Source: Flavobacterium eburneipallidum
Lineage (GTDB): Bacteria > Bacteroidota > Bacteroidia > Flavobacteriales > Flavobacteriaceae
Direction: 5' to 3'
Assembly (NCBI RefSeq): GCF_027111355.2
Contig: NZ_CP114291.2
Span: forward strand, 3,348,001 to 3,412,000
DNA length: 64,000 bases
Part shown: one piece after another, positions 40,618-50,199 of the stretch
Layout of the letters: every line of letters begins with the position of its first letter
How positions within the stretch are numbered: the stretch's first letter is position 1
The notes under the pieces: generated by a model
Databases searched by the model: none
Seen by the model: only the letters and a program-made list of their open reading frames with translations
What the model was told of the DNA's origin: nothing
Position numbers and translations under genes: made by a program

Positions 40618-41766
40618 TTGGACACCATCTACTCTTTCAAAATATACAATAGTACATCATCTCTACCTTTAGAATGGAATTCGCTGGCTATTGACAATAT
40701 ATTTTTGACTAGAGAATACCTAGAAATTTTAGAGAAATCATCACCAACCAATATGATTTGTCATTTTATTGGATTATTTCATAAAGAAGACCTAGTTGGA
40801 ATTGCACTTTCTCAATTTTTGAATTTGAATCAATTAGAATCTTTTGGAAACCGAGATAAGTGTATAAAAACAGCCGTTAGAAACACTGTTTTTAAGAATT
40901 TTATTTCTCATATTTTAATTATTGGAAACAATATGCTTACCGGTCAAAATGCTTTTGCTTTTGCTGAAACAATTGACCCTATTCAAGGATTGAAAACCTT
41001 AAAAAAAGCTTCAGAAAAATTAAAAATTATCTTTAAAAACAAAGGTTTAAAAGTACACATCACGACTTTTAAAGATTTTGCTACCGAAGAAACTACCGCA
41101 TTTCATCAAGCTGGATTTCAAAAACATTTTCAGTACTGTACCCAACCCAATATGTTATTTGATATTCCGAATCAATGGAAATCAGAACAAGATTATATTG
41201 AAGCTTTATCAAAAAAATACAGAGACCAATACAAACGTGCTCGCAAAAAAGCCGAAGGTATCGAAAAAAGAAAAATGCACTTGGACGACATTATCAAGCA
41301 TGAAGTAACCATTTATGATTTATACTATCATGTAGCCAAAAATGCGCACTTTAACACCTTTTTCCTAGCCAAAAACCACTTCAGAATTTTTAAGGAACTA
41401 CTAAAAGATAAATTTCTTTTTTACGGCTATTTCCTGGATGAAAGACTAATTGGTTTCAATACCTTAATTAAAAACGGAAATGTAATGGATACTTATTTTC
41501 TGGGCTATGACGAGAGTATTCAACGAGAAAAAATGTTGTATTTGAATATGCTCTACGATATGGTTGCCTATTCTATCAACAAAGGCTTTAAGGAAATTAT
41601 TTTTGCCCGAACAGCCTTGGAAATCAAAAGTTCTATCGGAGCCAAACCACAAGAAATGTATGGTTTTGCCAAACATAGCAATCCAGTTGCCGATATGGTT
41701 TTTGAAAAAGCGTTCAATTATCTAGAACCAAAAGTCGATTGGAAAGAGCGAAATCCGTTTAAATAA
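40618..41766 (+). CDS. GNAT / FemAB-like acyl- or aminoacyltransferase
   Basis: 382 aa. No in-frame ATG exists near the 5' end, so TTG at 40618 is the likely start, downstream of a TAATTTTG box at 40590-40597. The C-terminal half (about 190-345) has the BioF2/FemAB-type GNAT fold (KKYRDQYKRARKKAEG, GYFLDERLIGFNTLIKNGN, DTYFLGYDESIQ). The N-terminal part resembles the same superfamily. Related proteins transfer acyl or aminoacyl groups to cell-envelope precursors, but the acceptor here cannot be told. It is followed by a convergent symmetrical hairpin. Confidence 0.7.
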   Translation: MDTIYSFKIYNSTSSLPLEWNSLAIDNIFLTREYLEILEKSSPTNMICHFIGLFHKEDLVGIALSQFLNLNQLESFGNRDKCIKTAVRNTVFKNFISHILIIGNNMLTGQNAFAFAETIDPIQGLKTLKKASEKLKIIFKNKGLKVHITTFKDFATEETTAFHQAGFQKHFQYCTQPNMLFDIPNQWKSEQDYIEALSKKYRDQYKRARKKAEGIEKRKMHLDDIIKHEVTIYDLYYHVAKNAHFNTFFLAKNHFRIFKELLKDKFLFYGYFLDERLIGFNTLIKNGNVMDTYFLGYDESIQREKMLYLNMLYDMVAYSINKGFKEIIFARTALEIKSSIGAKPQEMYGFAKHSNPVADMVFEKAFNYLEPKVDWKERNPFK

Positions 41767-41782
41767 TACGGATTTTCGAGGT

Positions 41783-41819
41783 TCAACTTTGTCAAAGTTT
41801 TGAACTTTGACAAAGTTGA
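41783..41819. terminator. Bidirectional convergent terminator
   Basis: A perfect 17-bp inverted repeat (41783-41799 and 41803-41819) with a 3-nt loop. It lies between a plus-strand stop at 41766 and a minus-strand stop at 41820, serving both genes. Each arm is itself nearly palindromic (CTTTGTCAAAG / CTTTGACAAAG). Confidence 0.8.
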
Positions 41820-42689
41820 TTACGGAACTGCTACTTTCATTTGCTTATGCAAAATGTGAATTTCTAATTCATTTTGGGCTCCACAATATTCCCCATCAAT
41901 TTGAAAATTAACTTGCCTGTCTGTTTTTATGGTTGCTTTTTCAGTCGAAATGATGACAATATCATCCGAATCGATTGGCATATTCCCTGTAATAATTTTG
42001 CCCAACAACAATAAATCAAGGCTTTTCAAAATAATTAATTCAAATTTTCCGTCGCTCATACTTCCGTTTGGATTGATGGTTACACCAGTTCCATATTTCT
42101 GTGAATTGGCAATAACAATCATCCTCGCCGTATGTTCAACCGTTTCATTATTGGCAGTTATTGAAGCTACAAAAGGCTCTTCGGCATCCTTCAAGGTCGT
42201 AAAAGCTTGCATAGCATAACCCCAAAAACCTCTCAAATCGCTCTCTTCATAGTTCTTGACCAAGTCCGCATTCAAGCCAATATCACTCAAGTGAATACTT
42301 TTTTTACCATTAATGGCAATCATATCCATTTCGATATAATGGTTCTGAAATGCTATTTTTAAATTCTCTTCTAATGTAGAAGGCAAATTCAAATCGACAG
42401 ACAATCCATTGGCAGAACCAGCAGGCAAAATCCCAATAATAATATCGTGTGTTTCCATCGCTTCGGCCACCATTTTGATAGTTCCATCGCCCCCAGCCAC
42501 AACAATTCGTTCGGGATTAAATTTGCCATAAAGTGATTGTATAGCTGCACAATCTTTCTCTCCAGTAGTTTCATAAACCACTAAATTAAAATTGTTTACA
42601 GTAGCAAATTCCTGAACAGCATCCAGCAAATCGGTTTTATCCAAGTCTCCAGAAATGGGATTTACAACGAAAATGATATTCTTTTTCAA
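41820..42689 (-). CDS. Diacylglycerol/sphingosine kinase-family lipid kinase
   Basis: 289 aa, cytosolic or membrane-peripheral. The DAGK catalytic domain has the nucleotide-binding GGDGT at 66-70 and PAGSANGLSVDLNLP at about 92-106; the C-terminal beta-sandwich has GMTINPN-like GTGVTINPNG and INFQIDGEYC-like VNFQIDGEYCG. Family members phosphorylate diacylglycerol or related lipids with ATP. It is divergent (62-nt gap) from an App1-like phosphatase that would act on the product, phosphatidate; the pairing is inference. Confidence 0.88.
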   Translation of the reverse strand: MKKNIIFVVNPISGDLDKTDLLDAVQEFATVNNFNLVVYETTGEKDCAAIQSLYGKFNPERIVVAGGDGTIKMVAEAMETHDIIIGILPAGSANGLSVDLNLPSTLEENLKIAFQNHYIEMDMIAINGKKSIHLSDIGLNADLVKNYEESDLRGFWGYAMQAFTTLKDAEEPFVASITANNETVEHTARMIVIANSQKYGTGVTINPNGSMSDGKFELIILKSLDLLLLGKIITGNMPIDSDDIVIISTEKATIKTDRQVNFQIDGEYCGAQNELEIHILHKQMKVAVP

Positions 42690-42751
42690 AATTTTAGGTT
42701 TAAAATCGATTTAAAATAATTAATTTACAACGTCTATAAAAGTACACAATA

Positions 42752-43714
42752 ATGAAACCAATTTTACAATTATATCGAGGTTATGCCAATGAACAAGAAT
42801 TAATTGTAATGGGACACGTTTTCAAAACCGAATACGATTATGATTTTCAGAAAAAAAACTTTAAAAATGCTCGCTCGATAGTACATCTTTTTAGGGTAAA
42901 AACGATTAAAAATTTTGATGTTTATCTCCAATTTGGCGAATCTGAAATTCACACCAAAACATTAGACGATGGTTATTTTAAGTTTTGTATTCCGCTTGAA
43001 AAAGAATTCAATTTTGGCTGGATGGAATATCAAATAAGTATAAAATACGAAAATACGATTACTACATCAACTGGGAGTTTTATTAGACCGCACAAGGGAA
43101 ATCTAGGAATTATATCGGATATTGACGACACTTTTTTAGTTTCGCACACGCATAATTTCTTCAAAAAATTATATATTTTATTATTTAGAAACGTCAATAG
43201 TCGCAAGATTTTTAAAGATGTTGTTCCGCATTATCAAGCCTTGAGTTCCGCTGGAAGAAACAATAAAGAAGAAGAAAATGCCTTTTTTTATATTTCCAGT
43301 AGCGAGTGGAATTTGTATCGTTTTATTGTGAAATTTACCAAAATTCATCAACTACCAAGAGCTGTTATTTTATTGAAAGATATTAAAACCGGACTGGCTG
43401 ATTTTTTGATGAGTGGCAGAGGCAATCACAATCATAAATTCGAGAAAATAAAACACGTTTTAGAATTTTACCCTCATTTGAAGTATGTATTACTGGGAGA
43501 TGATTCGCAACACGATCCTTTTTTATACGAACAAATTTGCAAAATATTTCCCGTGACTGTAAAAGCTGTTTATATCAGACAAACTGGTAAAAACAAAAAA
43601 GAAACCACGATTAAAATTCTAAAAAATTTAGAAAATCTCGAAGTTTCTGTTTGTTATTTTAAAGACAGTAGCGAAGCTATTGCCCATTCTAAAGCTATTG
43701 GGCTGATTTTATAA
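42752..43714 (+). CDS. App1-like phosphatidate phosphatase (DUF2183)
   Basis: 320 aa, no signal peptide. An N-terminal beta-rich region (about 1-115) is followed by the App1 catalytic domain: DIDDT at 123-127 gives the DxDxT nucleophile pair of HAD-like phosphatases, with ISSSEWNLY (about 176-184) and LLGDDSQHDP (about 248-257) as later conserved blocks. Yeast App1 dephosphorylates phosphatidate to diacylglycerol; bacterial homologues share the motifs but their substrates are mostly untested. It ends with a 6-nt stop-codon overlap against the convergent ABC-F gene. Confidence 0.85.
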   Translation: MKPILQLYRGYANEQELIVMGHVFKTEYDYDFQKKNFKNARSIVHLFRVKTIKNFDVYLQFGESEIHTKTLDDGYFKFCIPLEKEFNFGWMEYQISIKYENTITTSTGSFIRPHKGNLGIISDIDDTFLVSHTHNFFKKLYILLFRNVNSRKIFKDVVPHYQALSSAGRNNKEEENAFFYISSSEWNLYRFIVKFTKIHQLPRAVILLKDIKTGLADFLMSGRGNHNHKFEKIKHVLEFYPHLKYVLLGDDSQHDPFLYEQICKIFPVTVKAVYIRQTGKNKKETTIKILKNLENLEVSVCYFKDSSEAIAHSKAIGLIL

Positions 43715-45622
43715 ACCCGCATTATCAATTTCTTCCTGAACTATTTCCCAATCCAAAAGCAGTTGATCTAAATCAGCTTTTTTCTTATTGTAAGCGGTGA
43801 AAAATTTGGCATCTTCAATATGTTTGTCATAATTAGAAGTCAGCATTTTATCGTCGTGCTGAATGTCTTTTTCTAATTGCTTGATCTGACTTTCGATTTT
43901 GCTCAATTTATTTTGAAGTGCTTTTCCTTTTTTCTGATCTTCATACGAAGCTTTGTTACTTTCCTTTGGAGCAGCTGCTTTTGCGGCATCTTTTTTCTCC
44001 ACTTCACGCATATTTTCTAGGTTGCGTTGTTCCAAAAAGTAATTAACATCTCCTAAATATTCTTTGATTTTTTGGTCTTTGAATTCGTAAACAATATTCG
44101 ACATCCCTTGAAGAAAATCCCTGTCGTGAGAAACCAAAAGCAAGGTTCCTTCATATTTTTGCAAAGCAGCTTTCAGCACATTTTTGGACTTAATATCCAA
44201 GTGATTCGTAGGCTCATCCATCACCAAAACGTTGATGGGCTGCAAAAGCAATTTACAAAGCGCCAAACGGTTTCTTTCTCCTCCAGAAAGCACTTTTACT
44301 TTCTTTTCGACATCATCGCCACGAAACAAGAAAGAACCTAGCATATCACGCACTTTCGAACGATTGGTATCCGTTGCGGCATCTTCCATAGTTCGCAATA
44401 AGGTAATTTCTCCGTCTAAATATTCGGCTTGGTTTTGAGCAAAATAACCCAATTGCACATTATGACCCAATTTGATACTTCCTTCAAATTCGAATTCGTT
44501 GACAATGGCTTTAATAAAAGTTGATTTTCCTTGCCCATTTTGACCCACAAAAGCAATCTTACTTCCACGTTCTACCAAAAGGGAAATATCTTTCAGAATC
44601 GTTTTATCGCCATAAGCTTTGGTTACTTTATCCGCTTCTACCACTACTCTTCCTGGCTCTTTTGAAAGCGGAAACGAAATATTCATCACGGAATTATCAT
44701 CTTCATCAACCTCAATGCGTTCTACTTTATCCAATTTCTTGATAAGCGATTGCGCCATCGATGCTTTAGAAGCTTTGGCACGGAATTTCTCGATTAATTT
44801 CTCCGTTTCTTCTATTTTTTTGGCTTGGTTTTTCTGTGTAGCCAATTGCTTTTCACGAATTTCGTGACGCAATAATAAATATTCCGAATACGGTTTGTTG
44901 AAATCGTAAGCTTTACCTAAAGAAATTTCTATAGTTCTATTAGTTACATTATCCAAAAACATTTTATCGTGCGAAACAATCACAACTACACCAGGATAAT
45001 TTCTCAAAAAACTTTCCAGCCAGATGATACTCTCAATATCCAAGTGATTCGTAGGTTCATCCAGAAGCAAAACATCATTAGCTTGTAACAACAATTTAGC
45101 TAATTCGATACGCATTCTCCAACCACCAGAAAAAGTTTCGGTTTGGTTATTGAAAACTTCTCTTTTGAAACCCAATCCAATTAGAATTTTTTCTGTATCA
45201 CCCACATAATTATAACCACCTAATAAATCGAAACGATGCGTATAATCCGATAAATCTTCAATAATTTGACTGTACTCTTCACTTTCATAATCAGTTCGGG
45301 TTACCAACTGATGATTGATTTCTTCTAATTTTTTTTCTACAATCTTAATATCTGTAAACGCTTCATATGCTTCTTCCAATACCGTTCTTCCTTGTTCAAA
45401 ATCGATGTCCTGACGCAAAAATCCCATTCGAACTTCTTTCTCTTGAGAAATAACTCCTGAATCAGGAGCAAAATCTTTGGCCAAGATTTTCAACATAGTC
45501 GATTTTCCCGCTCCGTTCTTTCCAACAAGTCCAACACGGTCTCCAGCACCCAATCGGAAGGTTACTTCTTCAAACAAATAGGTTCCTCCAAAAGAGACAG
45601 ATAAATTATGTATATTAAGCAT
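43709..45622 (-). CDS. ABC-F family ATPase (ribosome-associated type)
   Basis: 637 aa with two ABC ATPase domains and no membrane segment. Walker A motifs GKNGAGKST (about 35-43) and GQNGQGKST (about 355), signatures FSGGWRMRIELAK and LSGGERNRLALCK, and Walker B with LLLDEPTNHLD and LVMDEPTNHLD. The ABC-F linker between the domains and a C-terminal coiled coil (about 555-630) resemble the Uup/YdiF branch. Such proteins act on the ribosomal E site or on translation stress; some confer antibiotic resistance, but nothing here supports that. Confidence 0.92.
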   Translation of the reverse strand: MLNIHNLSVSFGGTYLFEEVTFRLGAGDRVGLVGKNGAGKSTMLKILAKDFAPDSGVISQEKEVRMGFLRQDIDFEQGRTVLEEAYEAFTDIKIVEKKLEEINHQLVTRTDYESEEYSQIIEDLSDYTHRFDLLGGYNYVGDTEKILIGLGFKREVFNNQTETFSGGWRMRIELAKLLLQANDVLLLDEPTNHLDIESIIWLESFLRNYPGVVVIVSHDKMFLDNVTNRTIEISLGKAYDFNKPYSEYLLLRHEIREKQLATQKNQAKKIEETEKLIEKFRAKASKASMAQSLIKKLDKVERIEVDEDDNSVMNISFPLSKEPGRVVVEADKVTKAYGDKTILKDISLLVERGSKIAFVGQNGQGKSTFIKAIVNEFEFEGSIKLGHNVQLGYFAQNQAEYLDGEITLLRTMEDAATDTNRSKVRDMLGSFLFRGDDVEKKVKVLSGGERNRLALCKLLLQPINVLVMDEPTNHLDIKSKNVLKAALQKYEGTLLLVSHDRDFLQGMSNIVYEFKDQKIKEYLGDVNYFLEQRNLENMREVEKKDAAKAAAPKESNKASYEDQKKGKALQNKLSKIESQIKQLEKDIQHDDKMLTSNYDKHIEDAKFFTAYNKKKADLDQLLLDWEIVQEEIDNAGL

Positions 45623-45684
45623 TTATTGATTTTAGTATTTGTAAATTTGTAGCTCCAAAAAAGGAAAAAATTAATTTTTTGCAA

Positions 45685-46062
45685 ATGTTAAAAAAAGGAT
45701 CCAAATTAAATAGTATTTTAACAGGAAGTTGTCCTAGATGTCAGAATGAGAGTATGTATTTGGATAAAAATCCGTTACATTTTTCGAAATTGATTAAAAT
45801 GCACGAAAGATGCAGTCATTGTGATTTGAAATATGAAATAGAACCTTCTTTTTTTTATGGAGCAATGTATGTTAGTTACGGACTGAATGTTGGATTAAGC
45901 ATAGCTACTTTTATTGTTTCTTATTTATTTTTGGAAACCAGTATAAAAACTTCTTTTATCGCTATTCTTGTTGCTAATATTCTATTATTTCCATTTGTTT
46001 TGAGATGGTCGAGGAATATTTACATCAATTTGTTTGTTTCTTATGATAAGAAATTCAAATAG
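45685..46062 (+). CDS. DUF983 small membrane protein
   Basis: 125 aa from the ATG at 45685; an in-frame TTG lies two codons upstream, but ATG is preferred. Two CxxC pairs (CPRCQN and CSHCDL) give a zinc-ribbon-like N-terminus, followed by two membrane segments (about 55-78 and 82-102). This is the DUF983 layout; function unknown. It is divergent from the ABC-F gene and convergent with DUF2264, their stops 2 nt apart. Confidence 0.85.
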   Translation: MLKKGSKLNSILTGSCPRCQNESMYLDKNPLHFSKLIKMHERCSHCDLKYEIEPSFFYGAMYVSYGLNVGLSIATFIVSYLFLETSIKTSFIAILVANILLFPFVLRWSRNIYINLFVSYDKKFK

Positions 46063-46064
46063 TA

Positions 46065-48086
46065 TTAATTGTATTGAACCGTCTTTTTATCTCCATTTTT
46101 CATTAAAATGCTTACAGAATTTGACTCTTTTGAATAATTAATTTTCTTCACAGGAAGCAATTCGTCGTTTGTCCATTTTTCTCCTGACTTTTTCCAAAGC
46201 ATCAAAGTAGCCAAAATTTCGGGATTGTCTTTTTGAGGAATAAAATTATGATTGAGATTGATTACCGTACTCTCATTGGCAACAGGATGTAAATCTTTTG
46301 CTTTTACCACTTCGGTTTTATCCCAACCTAAAAGCGGAATCATTGCCAATTGGTATTTGCCATTATCAATAATTGTAGCTTGGTGTCCTTTAATTTTTTT
46401 GACTGTGGTTTTTATTTCAGCATCTAACTTTGGCAAAGCATAATGTCCCAATCGCATTTCAATTGAATCGGTGCTGTTATTTCTATCTACTCTCAAAATG
46501 CCATTAGACAAAGGAATATCAGCTAAATTAAATTGGATATTATTATTGGTTTCTAAAACTACATCACGGTAATAAATGCCTTCTTCGAACTTTTTGAATG
46601 TGTACAAACGAAATGCTTCCCATTCTTTTTTACTGTTTTTGATAACATAGTTCATTGCTACTTCTCCGTTTTTACCATCGGCTTGCCAAGGAAAAGCACT
46701 GTTATAGGATAAGCGGTTGTAATTTTCTGTTGATCTGTATTTTTGCCAATCGTCTTTTACTTTTGCATTGCACCAAGCTCTCAATTCAGCAGCACCAATA
46801 TTCGGATAATCCGTAATCAAAATTTCGGACTGTTTTTGAAATTTATTATAAACCTTATCTTTTTCCAATTCCTTTTCCCAAGGTCCTTCGTTTTCAGTGG
46901 CTGTCCAAAACGGATTATTGTCAGGAACCATCAAACCTACAAAAGCTTTTCCCATCCAATACACACTTCCACGACAACTATAAACTTGTACAGCTGGTTC
47001 AAAAGCACCGTAAAATCCTAGAGTAGGAACATTGTCTTTCATGAAATCAGGATTTTGCAAAAACTGTTGTAACACACCCGATGATATTCTTCGCATCCAT
47101 CCAAAATTGGTATTTTTAGTATCCGATTCAAATCCCATTAATGGAAATGGAATTATAGAACCTATACGATAACTAATGCTACGTCCCCACATAATCATTT
47201 CTCCGTTTCGACTGAACATATAGGGGTAATTGTTTTTTACATCTTTGAAATTATTCTCAAACTTGACGGCAAATTCTGGATAATATTGTTTTCCAATATA
47301 CTCTGACCACAACATTCCATACATTTGAAAAGCCCACATACTGTAATAATCATAAGCTGGATTGTCGTTATACCAACCATCGCCACGATAATGATCTAAT
47401 GATTTTTGGAGATAATCCAGCATCAAAGGTTCATTTACAGCATAGCCTTTGGATTTGAAAAAACTCATTACAAAAATGTTGAAAAATTTCCAGTTAGAAG
47501 GCACGGTTGGTCCATCGCCATAACTCAACATTGTTTTGGCAAGAGCATCTTTTTCGGTTTGAGGCAAAGGATCCCAAAGTATTTCGGGAGCAATCAACAT
47601 CGACACGGACAAAGCACCAAACTCGACTAAATTTTGGTTTGGCCCACCGTTTTTAGAACGAGGAACGATATAAGATGGACTAGCTGAATTAATCAACAAT
47701 CCCATTTGATAGCGATAATAATCGGCCACTTTTATGTTGTTGATGACCAAATTAGGATTGTCTTTCAATAATGGAGCTGCTACGAATAAGGTTCGGCATA
47801 ATCCTTCTAGTTTTTCTGTAGGTACTTTTGACTCGTCTTTTGGATAACTAACTCCCGGTTGTTTAGGAAACTGCATCGGATCATCCAACTTATGAATGTA
47901 TGAAAAAGCACCTTCTAACAAATACAAAGCAGCATCTTTCCAGTGTTGTTTTGTCATTCCCGTGTGAGGACTTAAGTCGTAATTGGGATTTACGATTTTG
48001 AAGACGTTAGTTTCACTTGCTTTTTCTTGAGCTAGAATTGGCAAACAAATCAAAAATGACAGTACCAATATAATATTTTTTTTCAT
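46065..48086 (-). CDS. DUF2264 family secreted protein (GH154-like)
   Basis: 673 aa with a signal peptide (MKKNIILVLSFLICLPILA). Helical barrel-like N-terminal part (HWKDAALYLLEGAF, GDGWYNDNPAYDYYSMWAF, MFSRNGEMIMWGRSISYRIG) and a beta-rich C-terminal part (about 430-670). These are DUF2264 hallmarks. From memory, this family was reclassified as GH154, with beta-glucuronidase activity shown for some members. That would suit glucuronic-acid-decorated plant glycans, but this gene is about 12 kb outside the polysaccharide locus and has no operator-like site. Confidence 0.8.
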   Translation of the reverse strand: MKKNIILVLSFLICLPILAQEKASETNVFKIVNPNYDLSPHTGMTKQHWKDAALYLLEGAFSYIHKLDDPMQFPKQPGVSYPKDESKVPTEKLEGLCRTLFVAAPLLKDNPNLVINNIKVADYYRYQMGLLINSASPSYIVPRSKNGGPNQNLVEFGALSVSMLIAPEILWDPLPQTEKDALAKTMLSYGDGPTVPSNWKFFNIFVMSFFKSKGYAVNEPLMLDYLQKSLDHYRGDGWYNDNPAYDYYSMWAFQMYGMLWSEYIGKQYYPEFAVKFENNFKDVKNNYPYMFSRNGEMIMWGRSISYRIGSIIPFPLMGFESDTKNTNFGWMRRISSGVLQQFLQNPDFMKDNVPTLGFYGAFEPAVQVYSCRGSVYWMGKAFVGLMVPDNNPFWTATENEGPWEKELEKDKVYNKFQKQSEILITDYPNIGAAELRAWCNAKVKDDWQKYRSTENYNRLSYNSAFPWQADGKNGEVAMNYVIKNSKKEWEAFRLYTFKKFEEGIYYRDVVLETNNNIQFNLADIPLSNGILRVDRNNSTDSIEMRLGHYALPKLDAEIKTTVKKIKGHQATIIDNGKYQLAMIPLLGWDKTEVVKAKDLHPVANESTVINLNHNFIPQKDNPEILATLMLWKKSGEKWTNDELLPVKKINYSKESNSVSILMKNGDKKTVQYN

Positions 48087-48122
48087 AATGCTAATTTACA
48101 AAACTTAAACAACCAAGATTCA

Positions 48123-49169
48123 CTACCCTTTTTTTACCAATCTTTTTATATCAATTTCTTTGTCTAATGGTTTTTGGTATTCAATATTTTCAAACAATGC
48201 TTTTGCCATTGCTGGACCTAACATCACGCCACGAGTTCCTAAACCATTAAGAATATGTATTGAATTGTGATTTGGATGTGTGCCAATTAAAGGCCTTCTG
48301 TCTTTAACCGTTGGTCGAACACCTGCTAGATGCGAGACAATCTCAAAATCACAATTGATTACCTCTTTTATTTTTTCGATTAATTCTGATTTGCCTGCTT
48401 CGGATGGCAAATCTGTTTTATCATTCCAATCGTAAGTAGCTCCAATTTTGAACAAATCGTTTCCCAGTGGCAAAATGAATACACTCGCATTCACAATAAC
48501 ATCCAACTTTAATTTCGGTGCTTTGATAACGAACAATTCTCCTTTCGTACCGTCTAAAGGCAAATGTTTGAAATAAGGATTAGCATGCATGCCAAAACCT
48601 TCTGCAAAAACTATATGTTTCGCCTGAATGTCCTTATATCGAATTCCATTGGATTCTTCTTGTAAAAGAGAATAATCGAAAGCTTCGTCAATAAACATTT
48701 CATTTTTTAAAAGATAGCTCTTGTATTGAATTAATAACGATGCCGAATCCAGATAACCCGTTTGCAAAACTTCGCCATAACCAAAAGGCGAATCAATTGA
48801 TTCGAACTTTTTTGAAATTAAATTGGTGGATAGAAAGGGTGCTAGATTAGGTTTATCCGAAGCTGTAAACCAATTATTTTGTTCTTCAATAGAAAAAAAC
48901 TTTCTTAAAATTGGCATTTTCACATCCAGTCTATTATTTAATCTTTTTTCTAAAGCGATAAAAAAATCATTCATAAGCAGCAAATGTTCTTTGGCTTGAG
49001 CGACTTCAGAAAATCGTTTTAGTATAACGGGATTGTATAATCCCGCTGCAATTTTGGAAGAATTCTGCGAATTATTATCAAATACTACAATAGATCTGTT
49101 GTTTTGCAAGGCAACTTCAGCAAAAGAAATTCCAGCTAATCCAGAACCTACAATTATATAATCTATCAT
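48123..49169 (-). CDS. FAD-dependent oxidoreductase (DAO family)
   Basis: 348 aa. N-terminal dinucleotide-binding motif GSGLAGISFAE at 8-18, the acidic end of the second strand (VVFDNN), and a C-terminal FAD motif LNGLGTRGVMLGPAMAKAL. No signal peptide, so cytosolic. It resembles the glycine-oxidase/ThiO-like branch, but the substrate is unknown. It follows gldN after a terminator-like hairpin, so it may be transcribed separately or by readthrough. Confidence 0.8.
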   Translation of the reverse strand: MIDYIIVGSGLAGISFAEVALQNNRSIVVFDNNSQNSSKIAAGLYNPVILKRFSEVAQAKEHLLLMNDFFIALEKRLNNRLDVKMPILRKFFSIEEQNNWFTASDKPNLAPFLSTNLISKKFESIDSPFGYGEVLQTGYLDSASLLIQYKSYLLKNEMFIDEAFDYSLLQEESNGIRYKDIQAKHIVFAEGFGMHANPYFKHLPLDGTKGELFVIKAPKLKLDVIVNASVFILPLGNDLFKIGATYDWNDKTDLPSEAGKSELIEKIKEVINCDFEIVSHLAGVRPTVKDRRPLIGTHPNHNSIHILNGLGTRGVMLGPAMAKALFENIEYQKPLDKEIDIKRLVKKG

Positions 49170-49202
49170 TTGATGTGGGAAGTTTGAAGTTGAAGTTTAG
49201 TA

Positions 49203-49246
49203 TAAACAAAGAACTCTCGCTTTATGAGCAAGAGTTCTTTGTTTTA
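49203..49246 (-). terminator. Terminator after gldN
   Basis: CAAAGAACTCT (49207-49217) pairs with AGAGTTCTTTG (49231-49241), extended by CGCT/AGCA. It is about 20 nt past the gldN stop, with a moderate T-rich end on both strands. Confidence 0.7.
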
Positions 49247-49259
49247 AATGTATGAGAAT

Positions 49260-50153
49260 TTAGTAATTCCACATGTCTTCTTCGAAGTCACGGATTTTGT
49301 CTTTTACTCTTTCCGCTTCAAGCAATTGATTTTGAGCATTATCTTTCATATAACTCGTGATTGTTCTATCGCCATACACATTTTCTTCTTGATAAATTAC
49401 AGCATTGAAACGTCTGGAATTTAAGATTTGATCGAAAGAAATAGGCATTGCCGAATTCTTATCATTGAAAGATTTGGCTTCATGGAGTACCTCTCTTGCT
49501 GCTGGGAAAAATACCCAAAACAATTCGATATAATCTTTCTCATCATTATTCATAGTATAAACATCTGGAGTTACTGGACAAATTCCAAGTAATCTGTATT
49601 TCAATTCGCTTTGACGCTTGTCAAAATACCAATATCCTTTTATTTTATACTGCGTTACATCTTGAGAAGTAAGATCTTGTTGCACAATATATTCTGGTGA
49701 AATTTTTTGTCCAGCATTTATTTGTTCTCTACCAGCATCTGTGGTGTCAATTCGAGTCAAAGAAGCTTTAATGTCTTTGAATGATTTTTTAGTATTGAAA
49801 TAACTATCCGAATACACTTCTGAAATTTCTCCGCTTTTGATGGCTCTTGTCAAAACATCATATAACGAACGTCTGTCAGAACCAATGTTAGCAGTATCAA
49901 TAGGAAAATACAAAGGAAAATTAATTCTTTCACTTAAATCAATGATTTCCCATACTGTTTTTCCCATCAAAACATCTCTATCGTCAACATAGCCATATTC
50001 TAATGGTTTGTCGTTGTCTGCATTAAGTTGGGCAGCAGATTTCATTCCTATTTCTTCTGGAATCTTTGCATTGAGCAAATTAGGCTGTGCATAAGAAGAT
50101 ATACTCCCAAGAATAGCAATAATAACTAGCGAAAAATTTCTAACGTTCATCAT
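49260..50153 (-). CDS. gldN: Gliding motility / type IX secretion protein GldN
   Basis: 297 aa with a signal peptide (to about residue 22). Typical GldN sequence: an early GYVDDRDVLMGKTVWEIID block, LYFPIDT, YWYFDKR-like GYWYFDKRQSELKYRLLGI and EEDMWNY at the C-terminus. GldN is a periplasmic protein of the outer-membrane-associated GldK/GldN ring of the type IX secretion system. It is last of the gldKLMN cluster, 46 nt after gldM, and is followed by a hairpin. Confidence 0.94.
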   Translation of the reverse strand: MMNVRNFSLVIIAILGSISSYAQPNLLNAKIPEEIGMKSAAQLNADNDKPLEYGYVDDRDVLMGKTVWEIIDLSERINFPLYFPIDTANIGSDRRSLYDVLTRAIKSGEISEVYSDSYFNTKKSFKDIKASLTRIDTTDAGREQINAGQKISPEYIVQQDLTSQDVTQYKIKGYWYFDKRQSELKYRLLGICPVTPDVYTMNNDEKDYIELFWVFFPAAREVLHEAKSFNDKNSAMPISFDQILNSRRFNAVIYQEENVYGDRTITSYMKDNAQNQLLEAERVKDKIRDFEEDMWNY

Positions 50154-50199
50154 AATATCATTATAAGTAATTAAAGTAGCTTTGTATCAAACTTCCTTA

